A stretch of 35,914 bases of DNA from Bacteroidales bacterium. GTDB taxonomy: Bacteria > Bacteroidota > Bacteroidia > Bacteroidales > UBA932. Location: the NCBI GenBank assembly GCA_017631435.1, contig JAGBTG010000042.1, positions 80,028 through 115,941 of the forward strand, given 5' to 3'. A program made the translations under genes and the position numbers. Within the stretch, counting starts at the first letter, position 1. Each line of letters opens with the position of its first letter. The notes under the pieces were generated by a model. That model did not search any database. It was given only the letters and a program-made list of their open reading frames with translations, and had not been told where the DNA came from. Below, one piece after another: positions 17,801 to 24,766 of this stretch.

Positions 17801-19091
17801 GGTTCACGCTGAGGTATTTGGCGAGGAGTTCAAGACTCACCACTATGACAAGAGCTGCTTTGGCGGTATCAGAAAAGTTGCTGATGAGAAGATCTGGGGT
17901 ATCAGAACTGCCCTTAAATCAAAACTGATTGCAAAAGTAAAGGAGGTAATCTCAAACCCTTCTGCAACCAACCACTACTCACCAGCTCAGATTGTGAAGA
18001 TTAAGGAGACTCTAAGGGACGATATCCTTACTATCGGTTTTGCAAGACGTTTCGCTACATATAAGAGAGCTCACCTGTTGTTCAGAAACTTGGACAGACT
18101 TAACGAGATTGTGAACAACCCTGAGCATCCTGTACAGTTCCTGTTTGCAGGTAAGGCACACCCTGCCGACAAACCTGGTCAGGATCTAATCAAACACATT
18201 GTTGAGGTTTCAAAAATGCCTCAGTTCATTGGTAAGATTGTATTTGTACCTAACTACGACATCACCATTGCAAAACACCTTGTACAGGGCGTTGATATCT
18301 GGATGAATACTCCAACCCGTCCTCTTGAGGCTTCAGGTACTTCTGGAGAGAAAGCTGTAATGAACGGTGTAATGCACTTCTCTGTTCTTGACGGATGGTG
18401 GGTTGAGGGTTACAAAGAGGGCGCTGGCTGGATGCTTCCTATGGAGAGATCATACGATAACCAGGGATTCCAGGATGAGCTTGATGCAGCAACCATCTAC
18501 AACATCATTGAGGGCGAGATTGCTCCAATGTACTATGACAAGGATGATAACGGCATCTCAAAACTATGGATTGAGACCATCAAGAACTGTGTTGCTGAGG
18601 TTGCATGCAACTTTACAACCAACAGAATGATGGAGGATTACATCAGACAGTATTACCTTCCTCTTGCAAAGAGATCTGGCAAGATGGTTGCAAAAGAGTT
18701 TGCAATGGCCAGGGAGATTGCAGCATGGAAGAACAAGATGAGAATTGAGTGGCCTATGATTGAGGTTCTTGAGTCTACAAATGTTGACAATCTGTCGGGA
18801 GCATTGCTATTGAACAATGAGTATTGTGCTGAGATGAAATTGTCTGTAGGCGAGATTGATCCTAATGATATTGGAATTGAGATTCTTCTTGCAGAGCCTG
18901 ACAAGAAAGGCAAACTTTGCATCAAGGAGACATTTGAGTACAAGGTTAAAGAGAGCAAGGACGGCGTTGCAACTTACAAATGCAAGATTGTTCCCGACAA
19001 GACCGGTGCATACCATACTGCAGTAAGAATGTATGCAAAGAACAAACAGCTTCCACACAGACAAGACTTTGAGTTGGTAAAATGGTTGTAG
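14856..19091 (+). CDS. Glycogen synthase (GT3-like) fused to alpha-glucan phosphorylase (GT35)
   Basis: This 1411-residue fusion combines a synthetic and a degradative domain. Residues 1 to about 550 resemble animal and fungal glycogen synthase, with ESSWEVCNKVGGIHTV near the N-terminus and the donor-site EX7E pair Glu437/Glu445 in PSYYEPWGYTPLESLAF. From about residue 558 an alpha-glucan phosphorylase follows, with an N-terminal NLWWCWNQDAIELF block (about 591), the IYSGGLGILAGDYLK segment and the pyridoxal-phosphate lysine Lys1166 in GTSGEKAVMNG. The fusion is open throughout, with no frameshift. Fused proteins of this kind are known in Bacteroidales. An internal ATG (residue 558) sits exactly at the junction. 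The ribF start codon overlaps its 3' end by 10 nt. Inferred role: glycogen synthesis from UDP-glucose and phosphorolysis to glucose-1-phosphate. Confidence 0.93.
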   Translation: MVIEKVIKPDYLFESSWEVCNKVGGIHTVVATKALKLSGDYGRNHIMIGPDVWRDEKPNPEFTEDPILFRAWKKQAVSDGLRVRVGRWNVPGNPIAILVDFTSFIAKKDEICARMWEQFGLDSLSGQWDYYESLLFGYASGMVIESFVNFNLQPHHKAVAQFHEWMTGAGVLYLKGKNLSIGTVFTTHATVVGRCLACNNMPLYDSLHDYNADEKAKQFNVTAKHSLEKCAAVQADVFTTVSDITAIECRQFIGREVDIITPNGFDSSFVPAPEAFDACRAQAREKLLAVASKMHGVQYPDDTVIVGIGGRYEYKNKGIDIFLDALGRIRNSRYSGRKVLAFIMIPGWNNGPDKELLAKINGEGNGDYTTNITHHMMEPQWDAISGKMRYYGFDARNDNVGVVFVPSYLTGNDGIFNMKYYDLLIGMDLTVFPSYYEPWGYTPLESLAFGVPTVTTTLAGFGLWVKEYCKGEHPGIEVLERNDANYDAVVEGVIARVMEIAALDADTMKKYRENAAEVSGIALWKNNIEYYVKAYSAALDKVVARNGAFPQIKETKEMTYQRYRVNSPEWRTLLINKDLPAKLKHLDTISKNLWWCWNQDAIELFKMVDAQLWNKANGNPIAMLDMVDLKRYKELAQDEAFLAKLDSVYKEFKKYMDAKSKPVTPQISYFCMEYGLDTSLKIYSGGLGILAGDYLKEASDMNVNMNAVGFLYKYGYFTQQLSAQGEQVANYDPQDFTKTPATPVMDANNNWVTISVAFPGRNIYARVWKVAVGRIDLYLLDSDIDQNLPEDRCVTHQLYGGDWENRLKQELLLGIGGIRALRALGIDSEVYHCNEGHAAFIGLERMREYVQDKGLSFDESLEVVRASSLYTTHTPVAAGHDAFSEDMLRTYISHYPSRLNCDWTTLMALGKIDPNNYNEKFSMSNLAANLSQEVNGVSWLHGKVSQDILGNLWPGYLPEENHVGYVTNGVHYPTWTAPEWKEVHAEVFGEEFKTHHYDKSCFGGIRKVADEKIWGIRTALKSKLIAKVKEVISNPSATNHYSPAQIVKIKETLRDDILTIGFARRFATYKRAHLLFRNLDRLNEIVNNPEHPVQFLFAGKAHPADKPGQDLIKHIVEVSKMPQFIGKIVFVPNYDITIAKHLVQGVDIWMNTPTRPLEASGTSGEKAVMNGVMHFSVLDGWWVEGYKEGAGWMLPMERSYDNQGFQDELDAATIYNIIEGEIAPMYYDKDDNGISKLWIETIKNCVAEVACNFTTNRMMEDYIRQYYLPLAKRSGKMVAKEFAMAREIAAWKNKMRIEWPMIEVLESTNVDNLSGALLLNNEYCAEMKLSVGEIDPNDIGIEILLAEPDKKGKLCIKETFEYKVKESKDGVATYKCKIVPDKTGAYHTAVRMYAKNKQLPHRQDFELVKWL

Positions 19092-19990
19092 CAGCAACAG
19101 GCTTTTTTGACGGAGTACATAAAGGACACAAAAAAGTACTTTCTCTCCTGTGCAATATTGCAGCACAGGAGGGAAAAAAAAGTGCGGTCATAACTTTCTG
19201 GCCTCACCCAAGGAATGTATTGCAGCAGCAGGCTTATAGCCTGCGGCTCCTTACATCCATTGAGGAGAAGAAGCAACTTGTTAAGGCATTGGGAGTGAAC
19301 AAGTTCATAACCATACCTTTTGGCAAGGAGTTCAGCCGCAATACAACAAGGGAGTTCCTGAAGAACTACCTTAAGGACAAATACGGGGTTTCTACACTCA
19401 TCATTGGCTATGACCACCGTTTCGGGTGTGACAAGGTGTCGCACGAGGAGATGATTGAAATGGCCAGGGAGATAGGAATACGGATTGTAGAGGTAAGCGA
19501 GTTTATTCAGGACGACAACGTGATAAGTTCCACCAAGATAAGGAACTTGTTGCAGGAAGGGAAGATTGAGAGGGCAAATGACTTTTTGGGATACAGGTAC
19601 GGCCTCAAGGGTGTAGTGGTATCGGGGCAGAAGGTGGGGAGGACCATAGGTTTTCCTACAGCCAACATGCAACTGTACGAGCCGCTCAAGCTCATTCCGG
19701 CCGATGGAGTCTATAGTGTTTTTGTTGAGGTTCTGGGAAAGGTTTATATTGGAATATGCAATATAGGCACCAGGCCTACTGTTGGCGAGAACAACGAAAG
19801 GACAATAGAGACCCATATTCTCAACTTTGAGGAGGATATTTATGGACTCGACATTAAGATTGAATTTGTTGGGAACATAAGGGCCGAGAAGAAATTCCCG
19901 TCATTGGATGCCTTGAAGGAGCAGTTGGGCAAGGACAAGGATTATGCGTATAATCTTTTGAAAGACAAAATTGTTAAAAAACTTAGATAG
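19082..19990 (+). CDS. ribF: Bifunctional riboflavin kinase/FAD synthetase
   Basis: RibF phosphorylates riboflavin to FMN and adenylates FMN to FAD. The N-terminal FAD synthetase domain begins at once with GFFDGVHKGH (residues 7-16), the nucleotidyltransferase HIGH-like motif, and has ISSTKIR at 148-154. The C-terminal riboflavin kinase domain has GRTIGFPTANM (186-196) and a GVYSVFVEV strand (209-217). The length of 302 residues is normal, and the very short N-terminus before the first motif is usual in this phylum. The ATG lies inside the last codons of the fusion gene, so translation is likely coupled. The next gene follows after 2 nt. Confidence 0.96.
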   Translation: MVVAATGFFDGVHKGHKKVLSLLCNIAAQEGKKSAVITFWPHPRNVLQQQAYSLRLLTSIEEKKQLVKALGVNKFITIPFGKEFSRNTTREFLKNYLKDKYGVSTLIIGYDHRFGCDKVSHEEMIEMAREIGIRIVEVSEFIQDDNVISSTKIRNLLQEGKIERANDFLGYRYGLKGVVVSGQKVGRTIGFPTANMQLYEPLKLIPADGVYSVFVEVLGKVYIGICNIGTRPTVGENNERTIETHILNFEEDIYGLDIKIEFVGNIRAEKKFPSLDALKEQLGKDKDYAYNLLKDKIVKKLR

Positions 19991-19992
19991 TT

Positions 19993-20559
19993 ATGAAGCT
20001 TCTTGATTCTGATTTACTGGGTATTTTGTTGGCGTTGGCCACATTTATTGTGCCGGCTGTTTCCGGTGTGTTGGAAAAGAAGCGCAAGGAGAAGAAGAGA
20101 AGGGAGGCAGAGCTTTATCCACAGGCTCAGCCGGAGAATCCTCATGAAGAGGATGCCGCAGAATCTGATGAAGAGGCGCCATCCTTGAATGAGGAAATGG
20201 AGGAACTGTTCAATGTACTTATGGGCAAGGAGGCTGCGCAGGATGAAGAGATTCTTCCCGACAGCAAGCAGGAGTCCCAGCAGCAGGAATTCCAGTATCA
20301 GGAGCCTGTGCGGGGAGAAGATCATGTACAGTGGGAACCTGCAAAGGGTGAGACTGATGAGCTTCCCGCAGAGGAGATTCCTGAGCCTATGCACCGCATG
20401 GTGGAGGAGCAGGTTAAACCTCAGACAGAACAGATGGAGGCAATGGCACAGCCGGAGCCCCGTGAGGAGAATTCTTTTAAGAAAAGGATTAAAGGCAACC
20501 CTAAAGAGGCTATAGTCCTTTCGGAGATACTCACTCCAAAATTTAAGGAATACAATTGA
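19993..20559 (+). CDS. Hypothetical membrane-anchored acidic protein
   Basis: No named family is recognised. The 188-residue product has one N-terminal TM segment (about residues 8-26), then a strongly basic cluster KKRKEKKRREAE (about 29-40), then a long low-complexity acidic and Gln/Pro-rich stretch (about 43-160). A short ordered-looking C-terminus ends GNPKEAIVLSEILTPKFKEYN. The positive patch after the TM helix predicts a cytoplasmic tail. It lies 2 nt after ribF and 23 nt before greA, so it is co-transcribed. The likely globular part is only the last 25 residues or so, which may be a docking peptide. Confidence 0.75.
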   Translation: MKLLDSDLLGILLALATFIVPAVSGVLEKKRKEKKRREAELYPQAQPENPHEEDAAESDEEAPSLNEEMEELFNVLMGKEAAQDEEILPDSKQESQQQEFQYQEPVRGEDHVQWEPAKGETDELPAEEIPEPMHRMVEEQVKPQTEQMEAMAQPEPREENSFKKRIKGNPKEAIVLSEILTPKFKEYN

Positions 20560-20582
20560 AAATTAGAAAATTAAAAAATATT

Positions 20583-21059
20583 ATGTCAGGAAAAGTACAC
20601 TATTTCACAGAAGAGGGTCTGGAGAAAGTGAAGGCTGAGTTGGCCCACATGATCTCTGTAGAAAGACCGGCCATTTCAAAAGCGATTGCAGAGGCAAGGG
20701 ACAAGGGAGATTTGTCTGAGAATGCTGAGTATGATGCAGCAAGAGAGGCACAGGGCCTTTTGGAGCTTAAGATTTCGCAGTTGCAGGACATCATTGCAAA
20801 TGCAAGGGTAATTGACGAGTCAAAGATCAACACAGACCAGGTTCAGCTATTGAACAAGGTGAAGATCAAGAACCTTGCAAATGGTGCAATTATGGAGTAT
20901 ACTATTGTAGGTGAGACTGAGGCTAACCTTAAAGAGGGCAAATTGGCTGCGCAGACTCCAATCGGAAAGGCACTTATCGGGAAGAAGAAAGGAGAGGTTG
21001 TTGAGGTGAGTGTTCCTAGCGGAATCATCAAATTTGAGATTGTTGACATTTCAATCTAA
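20583..21059 (+). CDS. greA: Transcription elongation factor GreA
   Basis: GreA inserts its coiled-coil tip into the RNA polymerase secondary channel and stimulates cleavage of backtracked transcripts. The ATG at 20583 gives MSGKVHYFTEEGLEKVKAEL and 158 residues, the normal size; an upstream in-frame TTG is not needed. The coiled-coil tip motif GDLSENAEYDAAREAQ with its acidic residues is intact, and the C-terminal FKBP-like domain ends with GEVVEVSVPSGIIKFEIVDI. It is followed after 5 nt by the HIT gene. Confidence 0.96.
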   Translation: MSGKVHYFTEEGLEKVKAELAHMISVERPAISKAIAEARDKGDLSENAEYDAAREAQGLLELKISQLQDIIANARVIDESKINTDQVQLLNKVKIKNLANGAIMEYTIVGETEANLKEGKLAAQTPIGKALIGKKKGEVVEVSVPSGIIKFEIVDISI

Positions 21060-21064
21060 GAGTT

Positions 21065-21466
21065 ATGGCATCTATTTTCAGCAGAATCGTAAACGGTGAG
21101 ATTCCTTCGTGGAAGGTTGCGGAGGATGAGAACTACTATGCTTTTTTGGATATCAATCCATTGGCAAAAGGACATACGCTTGTAATCCCAAAACTTGAGG
21201 AGGACTATATCTTCAATCTTCCTGCCGAGACTTATACCGGCTTGTGGGAGTTTGCCCGCAAGGTGGCAAAGGCCATTGACATTGCAGTGCCAAGCAAGAG
21301 GGTAGGTGTGGCTGTACTTGGAATGGAGGTACCTCATGCACATATCCACCTTGTGCCGCTCAACAGTGAGCAGGACCTTGATTTCAGGAAGGAGAAGCTG
21401 TCGCTTACAAAAGAGGAGTTTGCAGCAGTTGCTGAAAGTATATCAAAAGCATTTTCAACACTTTAA
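21065..21466 (+). CDS. HIT family nucleotide-binding protein
   Basis: HIT proteins hydrolyse or transfer nucleotides at phosphoramidate or dinucleotide bonds. The catalytic triad motif HAHIHLVPL is complete at residues 91-99, and the N-terminal FSRIVNGEIPSWKVAED block matches the HINT/protein kinase C-interacting group. At 133 residues it is slightly longer than HINT1. It lies 5 nt after greA and 3 nt before the lipoprotein gene. The physiological substrate is unknown. Confidence 0.94.
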   Translation: MASIFSRIVNGEIPSWKVAEDENYYAFLDINPLAKGHTLVIPKLEEDYIFNLPAETYTGLWEFARKVAKAIDIAVPSKRVGVAVLGMEVPHAHIHLVPLNSEQDLDFRKEKLSLTKEEFAAVAESISKAFSTL

Positions 21467-21469
21467 CCA

Positions 21470-22624
21470 ATGAGAAAACTAGCAGTATTGGGCCTTGCTG
21501 CACTTATGGCAGTGGGCTGTTCAAAAAATAACGGTGCGCAGATAAGTGCACAGATTGAGGGTGCGGGCAACGCTGAGGTTGTTCTGTACCAGTTGGCGGT
21601 AAACCAGGTAAAGACAGTAGATACAATCAAGACCGGTGCAGACGGCAAGTTCAGCTATACAGTGGCAATGCCTGAGGCGGCTCCTGATTTCTACTACCTT
21701 ACCTATAAAGGCAACAAACTTGCTTCATTTGTGCTTAAGGCCGGTGATAAGGTAAGCGTTAAAGTTGATACTTTGGGTGCCGGACTTGCAATTGAGGGCT
21801 CGGAGGAGTCATTGCTTCTTGGCCAGTACGAGAAGGGGCTTGCAACCGTATCTGCACAAATGGCGCAGATGTCAGAGCAGATGAATGCCGCAATTGAGAA
21901 GAAGGACCTTGCAGCCGCAGAGGAACTAAAAATAAAGATGGGCAAGAGTTATGTAAACTACAGAAGGGACCTTATAAAGACAATTATGGAGAACCCTTAT
22001 TCATTTGCAAACATCAATGCCTTGTACCAGCAGATTGGCCAGCAGCTTCCTGTATTTTCGTCTGAGAACGACTATCTTCTTGTGGAGAGGGTACACGATT
22101 CATTGGCTACCCTATATCCGTCATCTGTATATCTTCAGTCATTGAAGGAACAGATCAGTGGAGCAAAAAATGCAATTGCATTGGCAGAGAAAATTTATGA
22201 GGCTGAGACAAAATCTTTCCCTAACCTTTCTCTTCCCGACATCAATGCAAAGAATGTAGATCTTTCATCACTTGAGGGCAAACCGTTCATCCTTATGTTC
22301 TGGACAATCTCAGAGCCAAGCCAGAAGATGTTCAACAATGACCTTAAGGAGCTTTACAGAAAATACCGCAGCAGCGGACTTGAGATTTATCAGGTGAGCC
22401 TTGATGAGGACAAGACCGCATGGGCATCGGCCGTTAAGGACCAGCAGTTGCCTTGGATAAGCGTTTGTGACGGTAAAGGACCTGCGTCGCCTGCAGTAGT
22501 GGCTTACAATCTCCTAACCGTGCCAACTATGTTCGTGTTCAATGCTAAGGGAGACTTGGTGGCAAACGGCAACCTTACAGACAAAGGTGAGCTTGAGAAC
22601 GCAATCAGAAAGGCTATAAAATAA
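21470..22624 (+). CDS. Thioredoxin-fold lipoprotein with SxxS in place of CxxC
   Basis: The protein has a lipoprotein signal peptide with lipobox AVGC (Cys17), so it is membrane-anchored outside the cytoplasm. Residues about 25-120 resemble the DUF4369 domain often found before thioredoxin-like domains in Bacteroidetes. A helical, Lys/Glu-rich linker follows (about 120-240). The C-terminal thioredoxin-like domain has the AhpC/TlpA pattern, with ILMFWTISEPSQKMF where the CxxC normally lies: Ser281 and Ser284 replace both cysteines. The cis-proline region LTVPTMFVFN is kept. Thiol-disulfide exchange is therefore unlikely, and a binding or chaperone role is more plausible. It is the last gene of the plus-strand run, followed by a terminator. 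Confidence 0.9.
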   Translation: MRKLAVLGLAALMAVGCSKNNGAQISAQIEGAGNAEVVLYQLAVNQVKTVDTIKTGADGKFSYTVAMPEAAPDFYYLTYKGNKLASFVLKAGDKVSVKVDTLGAGLAIEGSEESLLLGQYEKGLATVSAQMAQMSEQMNAAIEKKDLAAAEELKIKMGKSYVNYRRDLIKTIMENPYSFANINALYQQIGQQLPVFSSENDYLLVERVHDSLATLYPSSVYLQSLKEQISGAKNAIALAEKIYEAETKSFPNLSLPDINAKNVDLSSLEGKPFILMFWTISEPSQKMFNNDLKELYRKYRSSGLEIYQVSLDEDKTAWASAVKDQQLPWISVCDGKGPASPAVVAYNLLTVPTMFVFNAKGDLVANGNLTDKGELENAIRKAIK

Positions 22625-22672
22625 AACTTGATCTGGGTAGCGTAGAGGCAAAAGCCCGCTCATATAACGATA

Positions 22673-22707
22673 AAACCCCGTCAGAGAGTATTCTGATGGG
22701 GTTTCTT
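22673..22707 (+). terminator. Rho-independent terminator after the greA/lipoprotein run
   Basis: AAACCCCGTCAGA pairs with TCTGATGGGGTTT (13 positions, one G-T wobble) around a 6-nt loop, followed by CTT. It ends the plus-strand run 48 nt after the lipoprotein stop. Confidence 0.8.
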
Positions 22708-22768
22708 GTATTATAAAAGTAACTTTTGGGTCATTGTATCTGCCACACAGTTCCACCCCCTGTTTTAA

Positions 22769-22800
22769 AGGCCGCGGCCCCGTCTTAAGGGACGGAGCCT
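22769..22800. terminator. Hairpin terminator for the tsaB transcript
   Basis: AGGC and GCCT with inner arms CCGTC and GACGG form a GC-rich stem with unpaired bases between. The plus strand is followed by ATTTTT. On the minus strand it lies 24 nt past the tsaB stop and ends with GGCCTTTA. It can act in either direction. Confidence 0.55.
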
Positions 22801-22824
22801 ATTTTTGGGGGGCAGGTTGGTATG

Positions 22825-23523
22825 TTACAGCAGTTTCTTTGGCTTGCCGGCTACGAAGTCTTTCAGGTAGAACGGCTCAAAGTAGGCGATGTCTTCAAAG
22901 TCGCCGGCCTCAAGCTTGGATGAAGCGATTGCTCTCATACCGTTTGCGTGAGGGCTCTGTGGTGCAAAGAAAGCGTTTGGGTTGTCTCCAACCAGCTCCT
23001 TGAACTTTTCGGCTCCGTTGCCGGTAAAAAGGACCGGACCGGCAGCAAGTTCTGCTGCGTAGCTGTTTTCATCAAGTATTTTTGCCTCAACAGGGGTGAG
23101 TTGCTCCCCTTTGGAGTTGAAGTTTGCGGTATATACCTCCATGCGGCGGGCATCAATCATCGGGATGATGAGGAAATCTCCCTCTCCGGTGTAGAGGTTG
23201 TTGTCAATTGCCAGTTGGGCGATGGTTGCCAGGGTGCATGCCGAGATTAGGGGCTTGCCGGCTCCGTAGCAGAGTCCTTTGGCTATTGATACGCCTACCC
23301 TCAGACCTGTATATGAGCCTGGGCCCTTGCTTACAGCAACAGCGCTGCAGTCTGCCATTGTGATGCCGTTTTCTGCAAGGATATCTGTTACGTATCCACC
23401 TATGACGGATGCGTGGGCTTTGGGTTCGTTAATGTATTTCTCAGCAATTGTTTCTGAGTTTTTTGCAAGCGCTACCGAGCAGGCGTCTGTAGCGGTTTCT
23501 ATAAGCAATATGTATTTGTCCAT
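22825..23523 (-). CDS. tsaB: tRNA threonylcarbamoyladenosine biosynthesis protein TsaB
   Basis: TsaB is the scaffold partner of TsaD and TsaE in making the t6A37 modification of ANN-decoding tRNAs. The ASKHA fold N-terminus ILLIETATDACSVAL (residues 5-19) and the motif KGPGSYTGLRVG (66-77) are clear. The length of 232 residues is normal. The frame is open further upstream to 23604, but the correct ATG at 23523 overlaps the last base of the adaptor gene's stop codon (TAATG), so translation is coupled. Placement after tolC-like and adaptor genes looks like a stable chromosomal arrangement and does not imply a functional link with export. Confidence 0.95.
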   Translation of the reverse strand: MDKYILLIETATDACSVALAKNSETIAEKYINEPKAHASVIGGYVTDILAENGITMADCSAVAVSKGPGSYTGLRVGVSIAKGLCYGAGKPLISACTLATIAQLAIDNNLYTGEGDFLIIPMIDARRMEVYTANFNSKGEQLTPVEAKILDENSYAAELAAGPVLFTGNGAEKFKELVGDNPNAFFAPQSPHANGMRAIASSKLEAGDFEDIAYFEPFYLKDFVAGKPKKLL

Positions 23524-24752
23524 TACTGTTTTGTTTCTCTTACCTGTGAACCGTTGTAAAGGTCTCTGCTGATTGCGGTGTAAGGGGCTGTAACTATGCG
23601 GCATGCTGTATCAAGACCGCTAAGCACCTCAATCCTGTTCATGTCCTGTATTCCGGTTTGAATGCACCTGGCCTTTACTGTTCTGCTGGTGCTGTCGTAT
23701 ACGAATACCTGTTGCAGGATAGTGTTGCCGAGTGTGTCCACAAGACCTTTTCTGGTGGTTATAGACTGCAAAGGTATTGTAATTATGTCATTTTTCTTAA
23801 TTGTACAGATAGAAACTGTTGCACTCATCCCCGGACGGAGAGGAATTGGGCTCTCTTCAAGCAGGTGTGCGTAGGATGCGGGGTCTATGTTTACCTTTAC
23901 TTCAAAGTTGGTGGCCTGGTCGGCAGTGATTGTGCCGCCGGAGTTTTTTGAGGAGTTGGCAACATGGGTTACAGTGCCGGTAAATTTGCGGTTGGGGTAT
24001 GCATCTATCTCAATGGTGGCTGTGTCTCCTGCACTCAGGCGGATGATGTCCATCTCGTTGACATCCACAAGCACCTCCATACGGCTCAGGTCTGCAATTC
24101 TTAGCATCTCGGTACCGGCCATCTGCGATGTACCCACAACCCTCTCGCCAATCTCTACGCTCAACTTGGATATTGTGCCGTCCATAGGGGAGTAAATATT
24201 GGTTTTGGTAAGGTTCTCCTGTGCCTCCTTGAGGGAAGCCTCCGCGCTGAGAACATTGTACTCCGCAGCGGTAAGCTGGCTTTTGGCTATCTCGTATTCT
24301 GCAGTTGACTTTTCCCATTCAGCGGCTGATATGGTCCCCTTCTCATAAAGTGACCTGTTGCGTGAGTGGTTCAGGCCGCTTTGGATGAACTGCGCCTGCT
24401 GTTGTGCGTATTGGGCCTTCACTGCATTGAGCGAAGCCTCGGCGCGGTCCCTTGCAGAGATGTACAGGTCCTGCTTTATCTGCAGGATAAGGTCTCCCTT
24501 CTTTACAGCATCGCCCTCTTCAAAGTTGAGCATTATAATCTCGCCTGAAACGTCGGGACTGATTTTTACCTCAGTTACAGGCTGTATCTTTCCGTTTGCG
24601 GGGATAGACTCCTCTATGCTTCCCACAAGAGGCTTTTCAAGTGTTACCCCAATCCCTTCCGGGGTATTGCTTTTGCCTATAGCAATGAGGATTATTATGA
24701 GTGCCGCTGCGGCAATGAGGACAATCTTTCTTTTGTTTTTCTTTGGTGCCAT
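23523..24752 (-). CDS. Periplasmic adaptor (membrane fusion) protein, MacA/HlyD-like
   Basis: Adaptors of this type join an inner-membrane transporter to a TolC-like channel. The ATG at 24752 gives MAPKKNKRK and 409 residues; an upstream open extension is antisense-like and rejected. One TM anchor lies at about residues 10-27. A lipoyl-like half motif (SPDVSGEIIMLNFEEGDAVKKG) precedes a coiled-coil hairpin (about 95-185), then the second half IYSPMDGTISKLSVEIGERV and beta-barrel and membrane-proximal domains. This domain order matches MacA-type adaptors. It follows the tolC-like gene by 14 nt and overlaps tsaB by 1 nt. No macB-like permease gene is adjacent; the nearest ABC protein is the C39 exporter upstream. 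Confidence 0.92.
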   Translation of the reverse strand: MAPKKNKRKIVLIAAAALIIILIAIGKSNTPEGIGVTLEKPLVGSIEESIPANGKIQPVTEVKISPDVSGEIIMLNFEEGDAVKKGDLILQIKQDLYISARDRAEASLNAVKAQYAQQQAQFIQSGLNHSRNRSLYEKGTISAAEWEKSTAEYEIAKSQLTAAEYNVLSAEASLKEAQENLTKTNIYSPMDGTISKLSVEIGERVVGTSQMAGTEMLRIADLSRMEVLVDVNEMDIIRLSAGDTATIEIDAYPNRKFTGTVTHVANSSKNSGGTITADQATNFEVKVNIDPASYAHLLEESPIPLRPGMSATVSICTIKKNDIITIPLQSITTRKGLVDTLGNTILQQVFVYDSTSRTVKARCIQTGIQDMNRIEVLSGLDTACRIVTAPYTAISRDLYNGSQVRETKQ

Positions 24753-24766
24753 ATATGTTTGGGCTG

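Noticed and set aside
18974-19816. 280-codon minus-strand ORF across the fusion gene end and ribF
   Set aside because: Antisense to two well-conserved genes, with no recognisable protein pattern.
23524-23604. Upstream extension of TsaB
   Set aside because: It overlaps the adaptor coding region; TsaB proteins begin at the ILLIETAT strand, which the ATG at 23523 provides.
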